This document shows, one piece after another, positions 9,399 through 19,214 of a stretch of DNA of 64,000 bases (position 1 is the stretch's first letter; each line of letters opens with the position of its first letter). Source of the stretch: CAYSRM01 sp964475205 (GTDB taxonomy: Bacteria > Verrucomicrobiota > Kiritimatiellia > UBA8416 > CAYSRM01); assembly GCA_964475205.1 (NCBI GenBank), contig CAYYVQ010000009.1, positions 10,634-74,633 of the forward strand, given 5' to 3'. Both the position numbers and the translations under genes were made by a program. Below the pieces are notes generated by a model, which saw only the letters and a program-made list of their open reading frames with translations, searched no databases and had not been told where the DNA came from.

Positions 9399-9828
9399 TT
9401 GATAAGAAATCGCTTTTCAGGCGGCACGGGCACCCGCCCGCTTAACCCGAGCCGGAGATGTCAACTCCTGGCAAAAACAGGTGAACTACGTGGGTTAGCC
9501 ACGGTATGTGACTGCACGTCAATCGGTTAACTTCCAGATTCGATCATTTTTGTTGCTTGATCCCTTTACCTTGCCAATCACAGCGCAATAGCCAATCTAA
9601 CGCCGGAAAACTCCTTCAAGTGCTTCCAAATAAAGAGACCGTGGGTTCCGCCGGATCACCCGCCATGGAAAAAGCCATGGGATTCTGTTTTGACTTGTAT
9701 AACTGGGAAAACTCAGGTATTTAAGCTTTCAAAGTTCGGCAACGTTTTAACACTTATTAAAACATCGGAGGCTATGCCGCCAGGGCAGGCTATCTTTCGG
9801 TAAATTAAGACTGTACAAGGTGCAAACC
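9399..9828. other. Non-coding stretch before the TPR-barrel gene
   Basis: No gene seen. It holds a ccatgg-aaaaa-gccatgg hairpin near 9663-9681 and a small gttttaa/ttaaaac stem at 9744-9763. TTGACT near 9695 could be a -35 element, but no convincing -10 follows at the right distance. It probably contains the leader of the gene starting at 9829. Confidence 0.4.
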
Positions 9829-12800
9829 GTGGGTAATTTCAGTTCTGTTTCCATTCTGAAGGTAATTGTCACAGCGTTGTTTATCACTTGCCGGACATGG
9901 GCGGCGCCGGCCGTTAACTCCGCTCCGGAAATAATTGAGCAAACTCCCGGACAAGAAACCGGACGGGTTACCCTGTCCAATGCGCTGCAGAGCTTTCACA
10001 ACGAAAATTACTCAAATGCAATCCCGGACCTTGAATTGATCCTTGAACGCGACCCGCGAACTCCCAAAGCCTGGGAAGCGCTCGGGTGGTCTTACTTCAG
10101 AACGGGCCGCGCCAACGAAACCGAAAACCTATGGAACCGACTTACAAAGATTGATCCTGATTCCACCACCGCATGGAATAACCTGGGCAGGCTGTATGTC
10201 CATCTAGGCGACTTTGCAGAGGCAGAGGATTGCTTTGACAAAAGCCTTGAGCTGGATCCCGATCAACAGGAAACACGGTTCAACAGGGCCAAGGTGCTGC
10301 GCTGGCAGGGAAAAGACAGGGAAGCGGTGCAGGAACTGCAGAACCTCACGGATTATGAGTTCAGGGAGCAGGAAGTGAAGGTCGAGCTGGCAAGATCGTT
10401 GCAGAACCTGGGCCGATTCTCTCAGGCGCTGAAAAACTGGGAACAGGTGGAGAAAAAAAATCCTGAACAGAAAACCCGCATGGCATGGGCCCGGCTTTTG
10501 TCCGATTCTCCCGAAGATGCCCGTAAAGCCGCGGAAGACCTGATTGAACAGGCCGATGGATCAGTGCGCGCCCAGGGCATGCTGATGATGGCGAACATTC
10601 ACGAATATGGCGATAACAAGGCCGAAGCCGTGGCGTGGCTGAAGAAAGCCATAATACAGCTTGACGAGGGGCCCGAAAGACAGCAGACAAGAATCCGACT
10701 GCTCAGGTTGTACCAGTATCTTTACGATCAGGACCCCTTCAAACATCCGCTTGACGAGGCCCTGAAACTCGTGCTCGAAATAATTGACACAGCAGCGGAA
10801 CTCGGAGAGTTAACCGAATATTATGCCGATATGCAGCTTACGTATGCCGAACTGTTGATGCTGGACGGCCAGTACAAGGCCTCAGAACAAGAGTATCTTG
10901 CAATACTCGAAAGGTTTAATCCGGACAATTACAGAGCTCACAGGGGCCTGTTCGAAGTATACATGGTCATGCACGATTATAAGCTCGCCGGACGTCATCT
11001 TGATGCCATGCGCGCTTTCAATCCTGTTGATCCTTATCTCAACTACTATGAAGCGCGGCTGGAAAGCGGCAAGGAAAGATACGACAGAGCATACAAGGCG
11101 CTTGAAAGGCTTGAAACGGCCGGACGAAGCGGATGCGCAGCGATTCTGCTTTATCATACTCTGTCTCCCAGCAAATGGAGCTCAACCCTTCCGGTAAGCC
11201 GCTTCAGGGAGCACCTCTTTGCATTGAAAGAGGCGGGCTTCCAATTTGTAACCCCGGCACAGCTCAGCAGGACAATGAGCGGGTCAATAGGATACGGCTG
11301 GCGCAGGTCCAGTCGCATTCCCCGCGTTGTCTCGGTTACTTTTGACGACGGCCGCAGGAACGCCGTCAGACTGGGAGGATCTGTTGCAGAACAGCTCGGC
11401 ATCACCCTTGCAAATCACATCATGACCGGACGGACCGAAGAAGAGCAGCCGCTTGTAGCCTCGTGGGAGATGCTGAAGGAAGAAGAGAAAAAAGGCCGAT
11501 GGATTTTCGGCAGCCATCTTGAGCGCGGCCAGAGATTCTGCCCGATCAACCCTGATGGCCTTTCAGCGCCGGCAATCGTAAACCGGGAATGGAACCCGGA
11601 AACCAGAACACTTGAGTCTCTGGGTCAGTACATGGAGCGTGTTGACAACGCATACAAGACCAGCAGAGAACGCCTGGACAGCAATCTGGGCGCCAGGGAC
11701 GTTCCTTTTGTTGCATACCCCTACGGGAACATAGGCCAATACACCTTGAGCAACACCGACAAGTCTATCATTGCCAACCTGACGGCTGCAGAGAAATACT
11801 ACTCGCTGGGATTCATCCAGTCGACTTTCGGATATGCGGTTAACGGCGACAACCCGTTGATGTACCAGAGATGGGAACCGTCCAGAAGATATTCCGGGAC
11901 CAGCGTCGTTTACCGGGTCATGACACAGCATCCCGTGTTTCTCGCGATGCGTCTGCGCGCAGAATTCGCAGCGCTGGAAGGGGAACGCCATCTCGCCATG
12001 AAGACCCTGGACGACCTTGAAAAAGGCGGTTACCCGAAACCTCTCCTTAAAAAGACCGCGGAATATGTTGTGGATCGCATAGCCGGCCAGTTTGAAGCTC
12101 CGCTGTCCGCGGATGGCGTGCGCAAGGGCCCGTTTGAAATTGATATAAAGGATCCCTACATGGGAGTCAGCGCGGAATACTTTGAAGATTCCATAAACAG
12201 GGAAAACTACATGATCCTTGCTGCACCCGGGATCAACATTACACCCAACCTTATAGCTGAAGGCATAGCAGGAACAGGCCAGCTTAAGCAGGACCGGGTA
12301 GTCCCCACCGAAGAAACAAGAGGGCTGCCTGAAACGACGATAAAAGAAACCGATACCGGAGCGCGCGCTATCTTCAATCTGCCGAACGGGTGGTCGTTTT
12401 CCGGCCGCATGTTGAACCGGGATTTCGACTCTCCGGCCGCCGAAGACGAATTTACCTACCAGGTGAGGGGCCTGGTCAAACCTGTGCTGGGAATTCAACT
12501 TAACGGGGCATGGAGCCATGACGTTGAACCTTCGGCAGTAGCCGTTACAAACGGCATAACTTATGACATGTGGTCCATCGACGGCATATGGGATCCCAGG
12601 GACTGGTGGGATATCTCGGGCAATGTCGCGGCATATAACTATTCCCGCTCAGGCACACGGGAACACCTCGGTCTCAAAAGCATGTGGCGTCTCTACAAGA
12701 AATCCGGACTGTATGCCGGGCTGGGATACGGCTATGTCAACTCGGAAGAGGAAGATGAGACTTACTGGACACCTTACAGGCTTCACCGTTACTTCATCGA

Positions 12801-13110
12801 CGTAACCCTCAGGCGCAGCTATCGCAGGATATACTATAACGTCCGGGCAAGATACGGAATAGGCAAAGAAGATAACAGGCCTGAAGATTTCGAGGCCTTC
12901 GAAGAGCTCCTGGCGCGCGCGCGCCGGGAGAATTTCGCGGCGCTTCCCACACCGCCCGAAGAACAGGATTGGGAATCGGTATTGGGAATTTCCGCTTCAT
13001 GCCGGCTTAAACTGGGAGAACACTGGGAACTGTCCGGAGAAGCCTCTTATAATGAAGTGCCCAATTACGACAGCACCAGGCTTGCAGGGACTGTTCGATA
13101 CAGGTTCTAA
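9829..13110 (+). CDS. TPR / NodB-like deacetylase / outer-membrane barrel fusion
   Basis: About 1093 residues; GTG at 9829 is preferred over GTG at 9820 because AAGG lies eight bases before it. Positions here count from 9820. A signal peptide ends near residue 28 (TWA). TPR repeats fill about 45-430. A NodB/PgaB-like domain covers about 438-665, with the TFDDG motif at 507-511 and the YPYG motif, but the metal-binding His pair is degenerate (GSHLERGQ). From about 760 there are alternating strands ending in YRF, typical of an outer-membrane barrel. The architecture joins PgaA (TPR plus porin) with PgaB (deacetylase), so it is probably the outer-membrane exporter of a polysaccharide. It converges on the synthase genes at 13134-18616. 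Confidence 0.8.
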   Translation: MGNFSSVSILKVIVTALFITCRTWAAPAVNSAPEIIEQTPGQETGRVTLSNALQSFHNENYSNAIPDLELILERDPRTPKAWEALGWSYFRTGRANETENLWNRLTKIDPDSTTAWNNLGRLYVHLGDFAEAEDCFDKSLELDPDQQETRFNRAKVLRWQGKDREAVQELQNLTDYEFREQEVKVELARSLQNLGRFSQALKNWEQVEKKNPEQKTRMAWARLLSDSPEDARKAAEDLIEQADGSVRAQGMLMMANIHEYGDNKAEAVAWLKKAIIQLDEGPERQQTRIRLLRLYQYLYDQDPFKHPLDEALKLVLEIIDTAAELGELTEYYADMQLTYAELLMLDGQYKASEQEYLAILERFNPDNYRAHRGLFEVYMVMHDYKLAGRHLDAMRAFNPVDPYLNYYEARLESGKERYDRAYKALERLETAGRSGCAAILLYHTLSPSKWSSTLPVSRFREHLFALKEAGFQFVTPAQLSRTMSGSIGYGWRRSSRIPRVVSVTFDDGRRNAVRLGGSVAEQLGITLANHIMTGRTEEEQPLVASWEMLKEEEKKGRWIFGSHLERGQRFCPINPDGLSAPAIVNREWNPETRTLESLGQYMERVDNAYKTSRERLDSNLGARDVPFVAYPYGNIGQYTLSNTDKSIIANLTAAEKYYSLGFIQSTFGYAVNGDNPLMYQRWEPSRRYSGTSVVYRVMTQHPVFLAMRLRAEFAALEGERHLAMKTLDDLEKGGYPKPLLKKTAEYVVDRIAGQFEAPLSADGVRKGPFEIDIKDPYMGVSAEYFEDSINRENYMILAAPGINITPNLIAEGIAGTGQLKQDRVVPTEETRGLPETTIKETDTGARAIFNLPNGWSFSGRMLNRDFDSPAAEDEFTYQVRGLVKPVLGIQLNGAWSHDVEPSAVAVTNGITYDMWSIDGIWDPRDWWDISGNVAAYNYSRSGTREHLGLKSMWRLYKKSGLYAGLGYGYVNSEEEDETYWTPYRLHRYFIDVTLRRSYRRIYYNVRARYGIGKEDNRPEDFEAFEELLARARRENFAALPTPPEEQDWESVLGISASCRLKLGEHWELSGEASYNEVPNYDSTRLAGTVRYRF

Positions 13111-13133
13111 CCCGCTTATTGTACCCGTCCGGA

Positions 13134-16100
13134 TTATGAATCGTCTTCTTCCTCCTCTGTATCCTTGCCGGGTTTTGCATGTCGGAGTATCTCTAGAGAG
13201 CGTCCTATTTTATCAGGATCCGAGTTCGGGTTTAATTCATTGACCCGTATAACATCCCCACCGGGCCCGTATATGCCCAGCATCACCTTGTACCGCAGGT
13301 TGGCAACATCCCGTTTAAGCCCGTTGATCCAGCGGGAAGACGGCATTTCGTTAAATAGAATACAAAAACCATCTGCCTCCACGCTTTCCATTTTGTCGAT
13401 CAACCGGCTATGTTCTACAACTGCTCCCTCCGCGACTCTCACAACCGGCAGCAAGGAGACTTTATGATACTTCGCGAACAAATAGTATATGTGCTTCCTG
13501 CCCGGATATGACCCACCCCACTGTCCGGAACCGGTAATTTCAAACCATCGGGGACATATCGCAGAAACTTTAGGCATAAGCGGCCTGACCTGTTCAAGCT
13601 CCTCGTCCGTCTTCTCTTCGCTTTTTTCGTAATTCAAAAAAGCAATCCGCGTAGGCAAAGGCCCGCCGGAAAGGCGGTAAACCGACGCCCTGGCCCGACC
13701 CTTTTCCTCTTTGTGAACTCCAATGCCGGACCAGCCCAGGGATGCTTCAGGGGGAACGTCAAGCACAGTACCGAACATCTGTTCGCCATTTATGTACCCC
13801 ATGGCTCCGCCGCTGCGCACTTCAAGCCGGATCGTCATCTGGTTGCCCGTCCGTGTCCAGTCTTTCACCTTGTGGTGAACGAGGTTTCCGTCCTTCCAGA
13901 ACTGAAGATGAACTCGGCCTTCCGGCGTGAACCCGAAACGCACCAGATGCTCCATGGTCCTGGCGCCGTAAAGCCAGAAATCCCCATCAACATCCCCTAT
14001 GCGGGCCTCTATGAATGAATTCTTCAAACGCATCGATCCGGTCAGCCGCATAGCCGCTTCGCTATAGCTGCGGCCCGCTTTAAGAATGCCGTATCCGCGG
14101 TCTGTTTCTAAATTCCCGCCGGTGATTCGCCAGTTTCCGCCGGCTCCCCCGGTAAGATCGTCTACAACAGGGTACACCCTTGGTTCCATTAAGGAAAACA
14201 TATCCTTAACCGCCGGTTCCTCCGCTGTCCGGCTTACCATTAGAACCAGTTCAACAAGGTCTTCAGCATGAGGATTGGCCAGCAACTGGTTTTCCCGTAT
14301 CGCATGACCCAGCGTCGTATACTTCCTAGGGTCGCGCCCTGCTTCAACAAGACGCGCCATGAAGCGTCGTGTTTCCGCCGGGCTCCGGCTCAACCGTACC
14401 ATTACGGCCAGAACATTTATGTTGTCAGGATCAAGCTCAAGAACCTTCTTCGCAACAAGCCGCGCCTCGGATTTTCGTCCCTCTTCCATCAACCACTCTA
14501 TCTGGGCTGACATGATATCAACATTCTCCGGGAAAAGCCTGGCATACAGGTTCAAAACACGCGAAGCTTCTTCCGCTCTGCCGATATTCTGCAACAACTT
14601 GCATTTCCGGATGGCCAGAGATATATCGCCCGGATTAATATCGAGGCTCCGGTCGTAATACTCCAACGCCTTGTTCGCATTGCCCTGCTTGCTGTATGCA
14701 TCGCCGAGATACATCAGCGCCCGCGAATTGTCAGGGTTGATCTCCAGCCACTGGGCCCATTGATCTATTGCTTTCTCATAGTTCTCGTCAACATAAGCGG
14801 CCATTCCATCTCTGCGCAGACGGCTTGCCTTTGCCTCGACTGTCATTTCTCCGTTAGTCCCTGCCGACATCGGTATCATGTACAGGAAAGGCAGATCCTC
14901 GCCCGGTCCGGGTTCCGGCGCCTCCTTCTCCTCGGCAATGTCTTTTTCCGAAACCCCGAGTTCCTCTTGATTTTCTCTGCTGTCCTTTGCAAGCACAAAC
15001 TGCACATTTGGAAGCACGGCCAGAACCGACGACAGGCCGCTTCTGGTTTCCATGGACTCCGGCAATGCCAGAAGAAGCTTCATGCCCGTGTTTTCTATAG
15101 CGCCTCCGCACTGCTTGAGCCAGGTCCCCATCCGTGACATGGAGACATCTCGCATATTCCGGAAATTCAGGTAAAGTCCATCAACCTTCTTCTGCTGCGC
15201 CTGTTCGACCACATATGAAGGCGACAGATGGGACAGGCCCTGAACTCCGTCTGCTCTCACTTGCGGGCAGAAATCAAGCCTGTGGACATCGGCCAATTTG
15301 CCGTAAAAATCGGCATCGCATACCCCGGAAATTACTTCGCCCATGGTCGTAGCCTGAATCCATACAGGCGACAAGTCCGTAAGGAGATGCGCATTCGAAG
15401 AGATCCACTTGAAAACAAAGCCATCATTCTGCACTCCCGTATTCCAGCTTGCAATAGCAGGTTTCTGCGGATCGAGTTGAAGTCCGGTAATCTGCGCGCT
15501 TGCCCTGCCCTTGTCCGGACTCCACACACTGACCCCGAACATGCCTGGATCCTGCTCTCCCCTGAGCAGTCCTGCCTGAGCAAATATGTCTTGCCCGTTA
15601 ATCCTGGCAAACAGGTAATTCCCGCGCAGATAAATATCAAGCGTGTGTTCCTGTTCCGGATCGAGCGGAAACTCCGAGGACGCAAGGGTAAAGGGAAGTT
15701 CACTGATTCTTTTCTGGCGGAACCAGATTCCACGCCTTCTCACGGGTTCCTCCCCGTTAAAGTCGTCTGCTGAATCGCCGCGTTCCTTCTGCTGAATCCT
15801 GACGTATCCGCCTTCATCGATCCCGAGATAAGTATAAGACACGCCGTCAGACGTAGCGCGCATGTACAGGCCAAGCTGTCCCTCCTCGAGACGGAATTTC
15901 ACGCGCGCATGAAAATCCCTTGCCAGATTGCTTCCGCCGAGCCACATCCGGGCTCCGGTAGTATTATACGGAGCATAAATGTGGAGTCCGCCCTGATCGG
16001 CCTGCCGCATAGCGCCCCAGTCAACTATCCATGAAGAAGAAAGCATCTCATCGAGTCCCTTCACAGCGCGTTCATTTTTTGACCAGCTTTTCTCCAGAAA

Positions 16101-17093
16101 GTCTACCAGGTCATCGCCGGACCATTCAGGACGCACAATCAGCCGGTTCAGGCGCCTCGGATCGCTATACTTCGTGTTAAGCGCAAGTTCCCCTCGTAAA
16201 AAGGCAAGGTCGTAATGCTTGCTTGCCAATGCAAGATTGAATGTCCTGATCACAATGGCTTTGGGCCTGTACTGGCCGAAGTCTCCGTACGGATAGGCGT
16301 AAGCATTGGGGATAAATCCAAGTTCCTCTTCCATAATCCCGATGCACTTTTTATGGTCTGTAGCGAGGCGCGCCTGAAATTCTGCAACAGTCTCGTAGCG
16401 CTTTTCTTCCTTAATCCAGCGTGGAGTAGTAAGGAAACGGCCTGTTTTTCCCCGGGGACTTCCGGGGATTTCTTCAAATCCGTTGTAACTCTGAATGCCT
16501 ACCTCCCACCGCCGTGAACGCACCATGTCATCTATGTAAGGCCATCTCAGCGCAGCTTTGTCCTTGGTGTCAACAGGATAAAGCCACAGAAACATCACCG
16601 CATTCCACCCCGCCCGCTTGAGCGGACCGCGCGTAAAAAAGTACGAGGTCTTCCGGCTGTGATCAAATGTCATGAGAACGGCTTTTTCCGGGACGGGCTT
16701 TCCTTCATACACCAGCCCCCTGACGTCTTCAAGGTCGATGGGCACATAACCGTTATCGCGCAAAGCATCAAGATGCTCCCTGAAAAGCGCGGGACTCACC
16801 TCGTCGTCTTTCCCCGACACCCCGCGATAGGCCAACGCAACAAACTCGTGGTTGTCTCGTTTGCCATGCTCGACAGGCGGCCACAGGTAATGGTTTACCA
16901 GATGCCTGATCGGGAAACTCCATGCTACTGCCAGAGAAATAATGAGCAGAAAATACATCCATGTTGTGGTGTACGATACCGGCACTGCCTGGCGGGGCCT
17001 GCCGTCAGTCGCGCCGGCTTTCCTGTCCGCCAGGTTCCTGCCGGATGAAGCAGCCCCGTGCAGCTTGTCACTTCTGTCTTTTGTGCCATTCAT
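13134..17093 (-). CDS. Membrane-anchored NodB-like / TPR / beta-sandwich polysaccharide protein
   Basis: About 1319 residues. ATG at 17093 is chosen because it overlaps the synthase stop in an ATGA and has GGGGA just upstream; ATG at 17105 is also possible. One membrane helix lies at about 43-63, so the bulk is periplasmic. A NodB-like domain follows (about 88-340), but its catalytic motif is TFDHSR rather than TFDDG and the His motif is absent, so it is probably inactive or binds sugar only. Then come a beta-sandwich of the DUF1080/LamG type, a TIM-barrel-like region resembling the PgaB C-terminal domain, TPRs (about 760-920), a second beta-sandwich and a second barrel-like region. It is co-transcribed with the GT2 synthase. 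Confidence 0.75.
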   Translation of the reverse strand: MNGTKDRSDKLHGAASSGRNLADRKAGATDGRPRQAVPVSYTTTWMYFLLIISLAVAWSFPIRHLVNHYLWPPVEHGKRDNHEFVALAYRGVSGKDDEVSPALFREHLDALRDNGYVPIDLEDVRGLVYEGKPVPEKAVLMTFDHSRKTSYFFTRGPLKRAGWNAVMFLWLYPVDTKDKAALRWPYIDDMVRSRRWEVGIQSYNGFEEIPGSPRGKTGRFLTTPRWIKEEKRYETVAEFQARLATDHKKCIGIMEEELGFIPNAYAYPYGDFGQYRPKAIVIRTFNLALASKHYDLAFLRGELALNTKYSDPRRLNRLIVRPEWSGDDLVDFLEKSWSKNERAVKGLDEMLSSSWIVDWGAMRQADQGGLHIYAPYNTTGARMWLGGSNLARDFHARVKFRLEEGQLGLYMRATSDGVSYTYLGIDEGGYVRIQQKERGDSADDFNGEEPVRRRGIWFRQKRISELPFTLASSEFPLDPEQEHTLDIYLRGNYLFARINGQDIFAQAGLLRGEQDPGMFGVSVWSPDKGRASAQITGLQLDPQKPAIASWNTGVQNDGFVFKWISSNAHLLTDLSPVWIQATTMGEVISGVCDADFYGKLADVHRLDFCPQVRADGVQGLSHLSPSYVVEQAQQKKVDGLYLNFRNMRDVSMSRMGTWLKQCGGAIENTGMKLLLALPESMETRSGLSSVLAVLPNVQFVLAKDSRENQEELGVSEKDIAEEKEAPEPGPGEDLPFLYMIPMSAGTNGEMTVEAKASRLRRDGMAAYVDENYEKAIDQWAQWLEINPDNSRALMYLGDAYSKQGNANKALEYYDRSLDINPGDISLAIRKCKLLQNIGRAEEASRVLNLYARLFPENVDIMSAQIEWLMEEGRKSEARLVAKKVLELDPDNINVLAVMVRLSRSPAETRRFMARLVEAGRDPRKYTTLGHAIRENQLLANPHAEDLVELVLMVSRTAEEPAVKDMFSLMEPRVYPVVDDLTGGAGGNWRITGGNLETDRGYGILKAGRSYSEAAMRLTGSMRLKNSFIEARIGDVDGDFWLYGARTMEHLVRFGFTPEGRVHLQFWKDGNLVHHKVKDWTRTGNQMTIRLEVRSGGAMGYINGEQMFGTVLDVPPEASLGWSGIGVHKEEKGRARASVYRLSGGPLPTRIAFLNYEKSEEKTDEELEQVRPLMPKVSAICPRWFEITGSGQWGGSYPGRKHIYYLFAKYHKVSLLPVVRVAEGAVVEHSRLIDKMESVEADGFCILFNEMPSSRWINGLKRDVANLRYKVMLGIYGPGGDVIRVNELNPNSDPDKIGRSLEILRHAKPGKDTEEEEDDS

Positions 17094-18616
17094 CTTGTCC
17101 CCCATGAGGTGCGCCTCAGAGTAAATAATGCGTAATATCCCTGCCAACTGAAAAAGAAAACATACGTAAGGGTAAACATAAATCCTGCCCACCAGTCTTT
17201 GCGGCCGGTTTTTTCAAGATAATACACCGACCAAAGCAGGGTCACCACCAGGACGCCACCGACATAAAACCCGGCCGGATGGGAATACATCAACGGTCCT
17301 AAAACAAGCGCATTCAACATCACCAGGGGTGCAAGCAAAGGCAGCACTGCCTGCGCATACCATGAAATAGCCGCTATCGGGTGCTTTCGCCAGAACCACT
17401 TCCCGGCAAAAAACAGTTCGCGAATCCATGAGCGTTTCCATCTTGCCTGTTGCCTCACATACTTGCCCCACCTGTCGGGAACAATGGTCGTAGCCAGCGC
17501 TTCGTCATCGTAAAGTATCTTGTAATGCCTGAGGAGCTTGTTTGTAAGACTGCGGTCATCACCGTATGTGGCGTACTTCCCCAGGAACCGCTGATGCAGC
17601 CATCCATCCAGTATAGGGATAACACACGCCCGCCGGTAAGCTGAAAAACAACCCGGACAACAGCTTACGGCCCCGAAAAGATGTTCTGCGGCTTTCATTA
17701 CCCTGTATGATACGTAATACCGCACATCCTGCATCTTGGTCAGCAGATTCGTCGAGATGTTTTCCACGTCGGTATGGCCCGAAACACCGGCCACTGTCGG
17801 GTCGGCCATGCCCTGGACCACCTTCCTGATGCTTCCGGGCATAAGAAAACTGTCCGAATCCACATAGACAAGTATCTCGCTTCTCGACATCAGAGCGCCG
17901 GCGGCCATTCCATGGCGCTTGCCCTTGTTGGCCTCAAAATCCACGATGGTCAGACGCTTATGCCTTGCCTGCGCGTGCAGCATCTCACTAAGCGTATTGT
18001 CGGTAGAACCGTCATTAACAACCACCACCTCCAGCTTCGAATGAGGGTATCCTTCACTGAATATGCGGCTGACCGTCTTCTGGATGTCGTCTTCCTCGTT
18101 GTGGCAGGCCACACAAACGCTGACAGTCGGTTCATAACCCACATCTTTCGGGGGGACATAGAAAACAGCCAGCAGAAACCTGGATAGAATAAAAACACCT
18201 ACCGAGAGACTATAGAGATTTACCAGGGGCTGATACCAGTAGAACTGGACGTTGTAGAGTTTGAGATAGGCTGCAACCGAGAGAAGAATGATGCTCAATA
18301 TGCCAAGGACGCTCGCTACTATGCGGGGCGGACTCCTGTACATTCTCCGCGGCTCTACAACCTGGCGCGTCTCCTCGGGTTCAGGTCCTGGATCAGGCAG
18401 AGCATAGGGCCGGCGGCGGAGTGTGCCCTGGCAGAAAGGACACACAAGCGGCGGCGGGGACGAAACCACCTTAATGCTTATCCGGCAATTCGGGCAACCC
18501 GCGGAAATCCCAGTATTCGGAGTATTCTCTTGCATTCCCCCCCCCGCTTCCTGAGCAGGAGATCCCGGTCTCGACGCCGAACCCTTGAATGGCTGCCTTA
18601 ACAGTTCTGCTGTCAT
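17090..18616 (-). CDS. HAS/NodC/PgaC-type processive glycosyltransferase (GT2)
   Basis: 508 residues from ATG 18616; ATG at 18535 is an alternative. The N-terminus has a zinc-ribbon-like CPNC...CPFC (Cys 41, 44, 59, 62), two membrane helices (about 98-120 and 134-154), a GT2 domain with VVNDGSTDNT, the DSD metal motif, GCFSAYRR, GDDRSLTNKLLRHY and the processive QxxRW motif (QQARW), then several C-terminal helices. This pattern is closest to hyaluronan/chitin/poly-GlcNAc synthases, so it probably makes a beta-linked hexosamine polymer and extrudes it across the inner membrane. Product identity cannot be read from sequence. A run of nine G lies in the N-terminal codons (18537-18545). Confidence 0.88.
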   Translation of the reverse strand: MTAELLRQPFKGSASRPGSPAQEAGGGMQENTPNTGISAGCPNCRISIKVVSSPPPLVCPFCQGTLRRRPYALPDPGPEPEETRQVVEPRRMYRSPPRIVASVLGILSIILLSVAAYLKLYNVQFYWYQPLVNLYSLSVGVFILSRFLLAVFYVPPKDVGYEPTVSVCVACHNEEDDIQKTVSRIFSEGYPHSKLEVVVVNDGSTDNTLSEMLHAQARHKRLTIVDFEANKGKRHGMAAGALMSRSEILVYVDSDSFLMPGSIRKVVQGMADPTVAGVSGHTDVENISTNLLTKMQDVRYYVSYRVMKAAEHLFGAVSCCPGCFSAYRRACVIPILDGWLHQRFLGKYATYGDDRSLTNKLLRHYKILYDDEALATTIVPDRWGKYVRQQARWKRSWIRELFFAGKWFWRKHPIAAISWYAQAVLPLLAPLVMLNALVLGPLMYSHPAGFYVGGVLVVTLLWSVYYLEKTGRKDWWAGFMFTLTYVFFFSWQGYYALFTLRRTSWGTR

Positions 18617-18732
18617 CTTTATTGAAAATCTTCCCGGTTATCCGTCATCGCAAATGGAACACAAATTTCGCGCCACCCTTTTAAACCGATATTCTCTACG
18701 AAAACTTGTTTTTTTTCAACTGCTTTTTCCTG

Positions 18733-18761
18733 TTGCGTCCCGGTAGCTCCTTTCGTAGAAT
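18733..18761 (+). promoter_or_regulatory. Probable sigma70 promoter of the response regulator operon
   Basis: TTGCGT at 18733-18738, a spacer of exactly 17 bases, and TAGAAT at 18756-18761. It lies 53 bases before the response regulator ATG and in the divergent gap with the GT2 synthase gene. Confidence 0.5.
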
Positions 18762-18814
18762 ATTTCATATAAGTTTGATGTTTAGCCGTTTCATAAAGAG
18801 GAGAATCCCGACCG

Positions 18815-19189
18815 ATGGCAAAAGTGCTTATTGTTGATGACGAGGAATGTATCCGATCCTACCTGCAGACCGAGGTTCAACGCCTCGGACACGAGGCTGT
18901 CTTTGCCAGGGAAGGAGGCGAAGCCATGGAAAAATTGAAGGAAACAGACACGGAGATGATTGTTTGCGACCTGCAAATGCCGGGCAACCCGGCTGGAATG
19001 GAACTGATCCGCCGGATACGTGTACAAAGACCCGATTGCCCAATGGTCGTTATCTCTGGATACCCGACGGAAGAGCGCCTGAAGGAATGTGAAAAGCTGG
19101 GTATAAAAGACTTTCTCACCAAGCCTTTTGAAGTTGGGTTTCTGCGCTCGATTGTAAAAAAACAACTAGGATCTGCGGCAAAAGAATGA
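18815..19189 (+). CDS. Stand-alone CheY-like response regulator
   Basis: 124 residues, a single receiver domain. The acidic pocket is D8-D9, the phospho-acceptor D52 (VCDLQMPG), the switch Ser81 (VISGYP) and the conserved Lys103 (LTKPF). No output domain. GAGGAG lies 11 bases before the ATG. It heads a run of genes for two nucleotide-binding proteins and a small membrane protein, and is divergent from the polysaccharide synthase. It probably relays a phosphorylation signal to a partner by protein contact; the kinase is not in the window. Confidence 0.92.
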   Translation: MAKVLIVDDEECIRSYLQTEVQRLGHEAVFAREGGEAMEKLKETDTEMIVCDLQMPGNPAGMELIRRIRVQRPDCPMVVISGYPTEERLKECEKLGIKDFLTKPFEVGFLRSIVKKQLGSAAKE

Positions 19190-19214
19190 CGTTCGAGTTT
19201 GGAAGTGAATTGTT

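Noticed and set aside
9640..9828. Cyclic-di-GMP riboswitch before the TPR-barrel gene
   Set aside because: Some GC-rich stems are present, but the conserved core strings of GEMM riboswitches are missing.
11563..12519. Long minus-strand open frame (318 codons) opposite the TPR-barrel gene
   Set aside because: Antisense shadow: no ribosome site or recognisable motif, and the plus strand encodes a coherent NodB/barrel protein.
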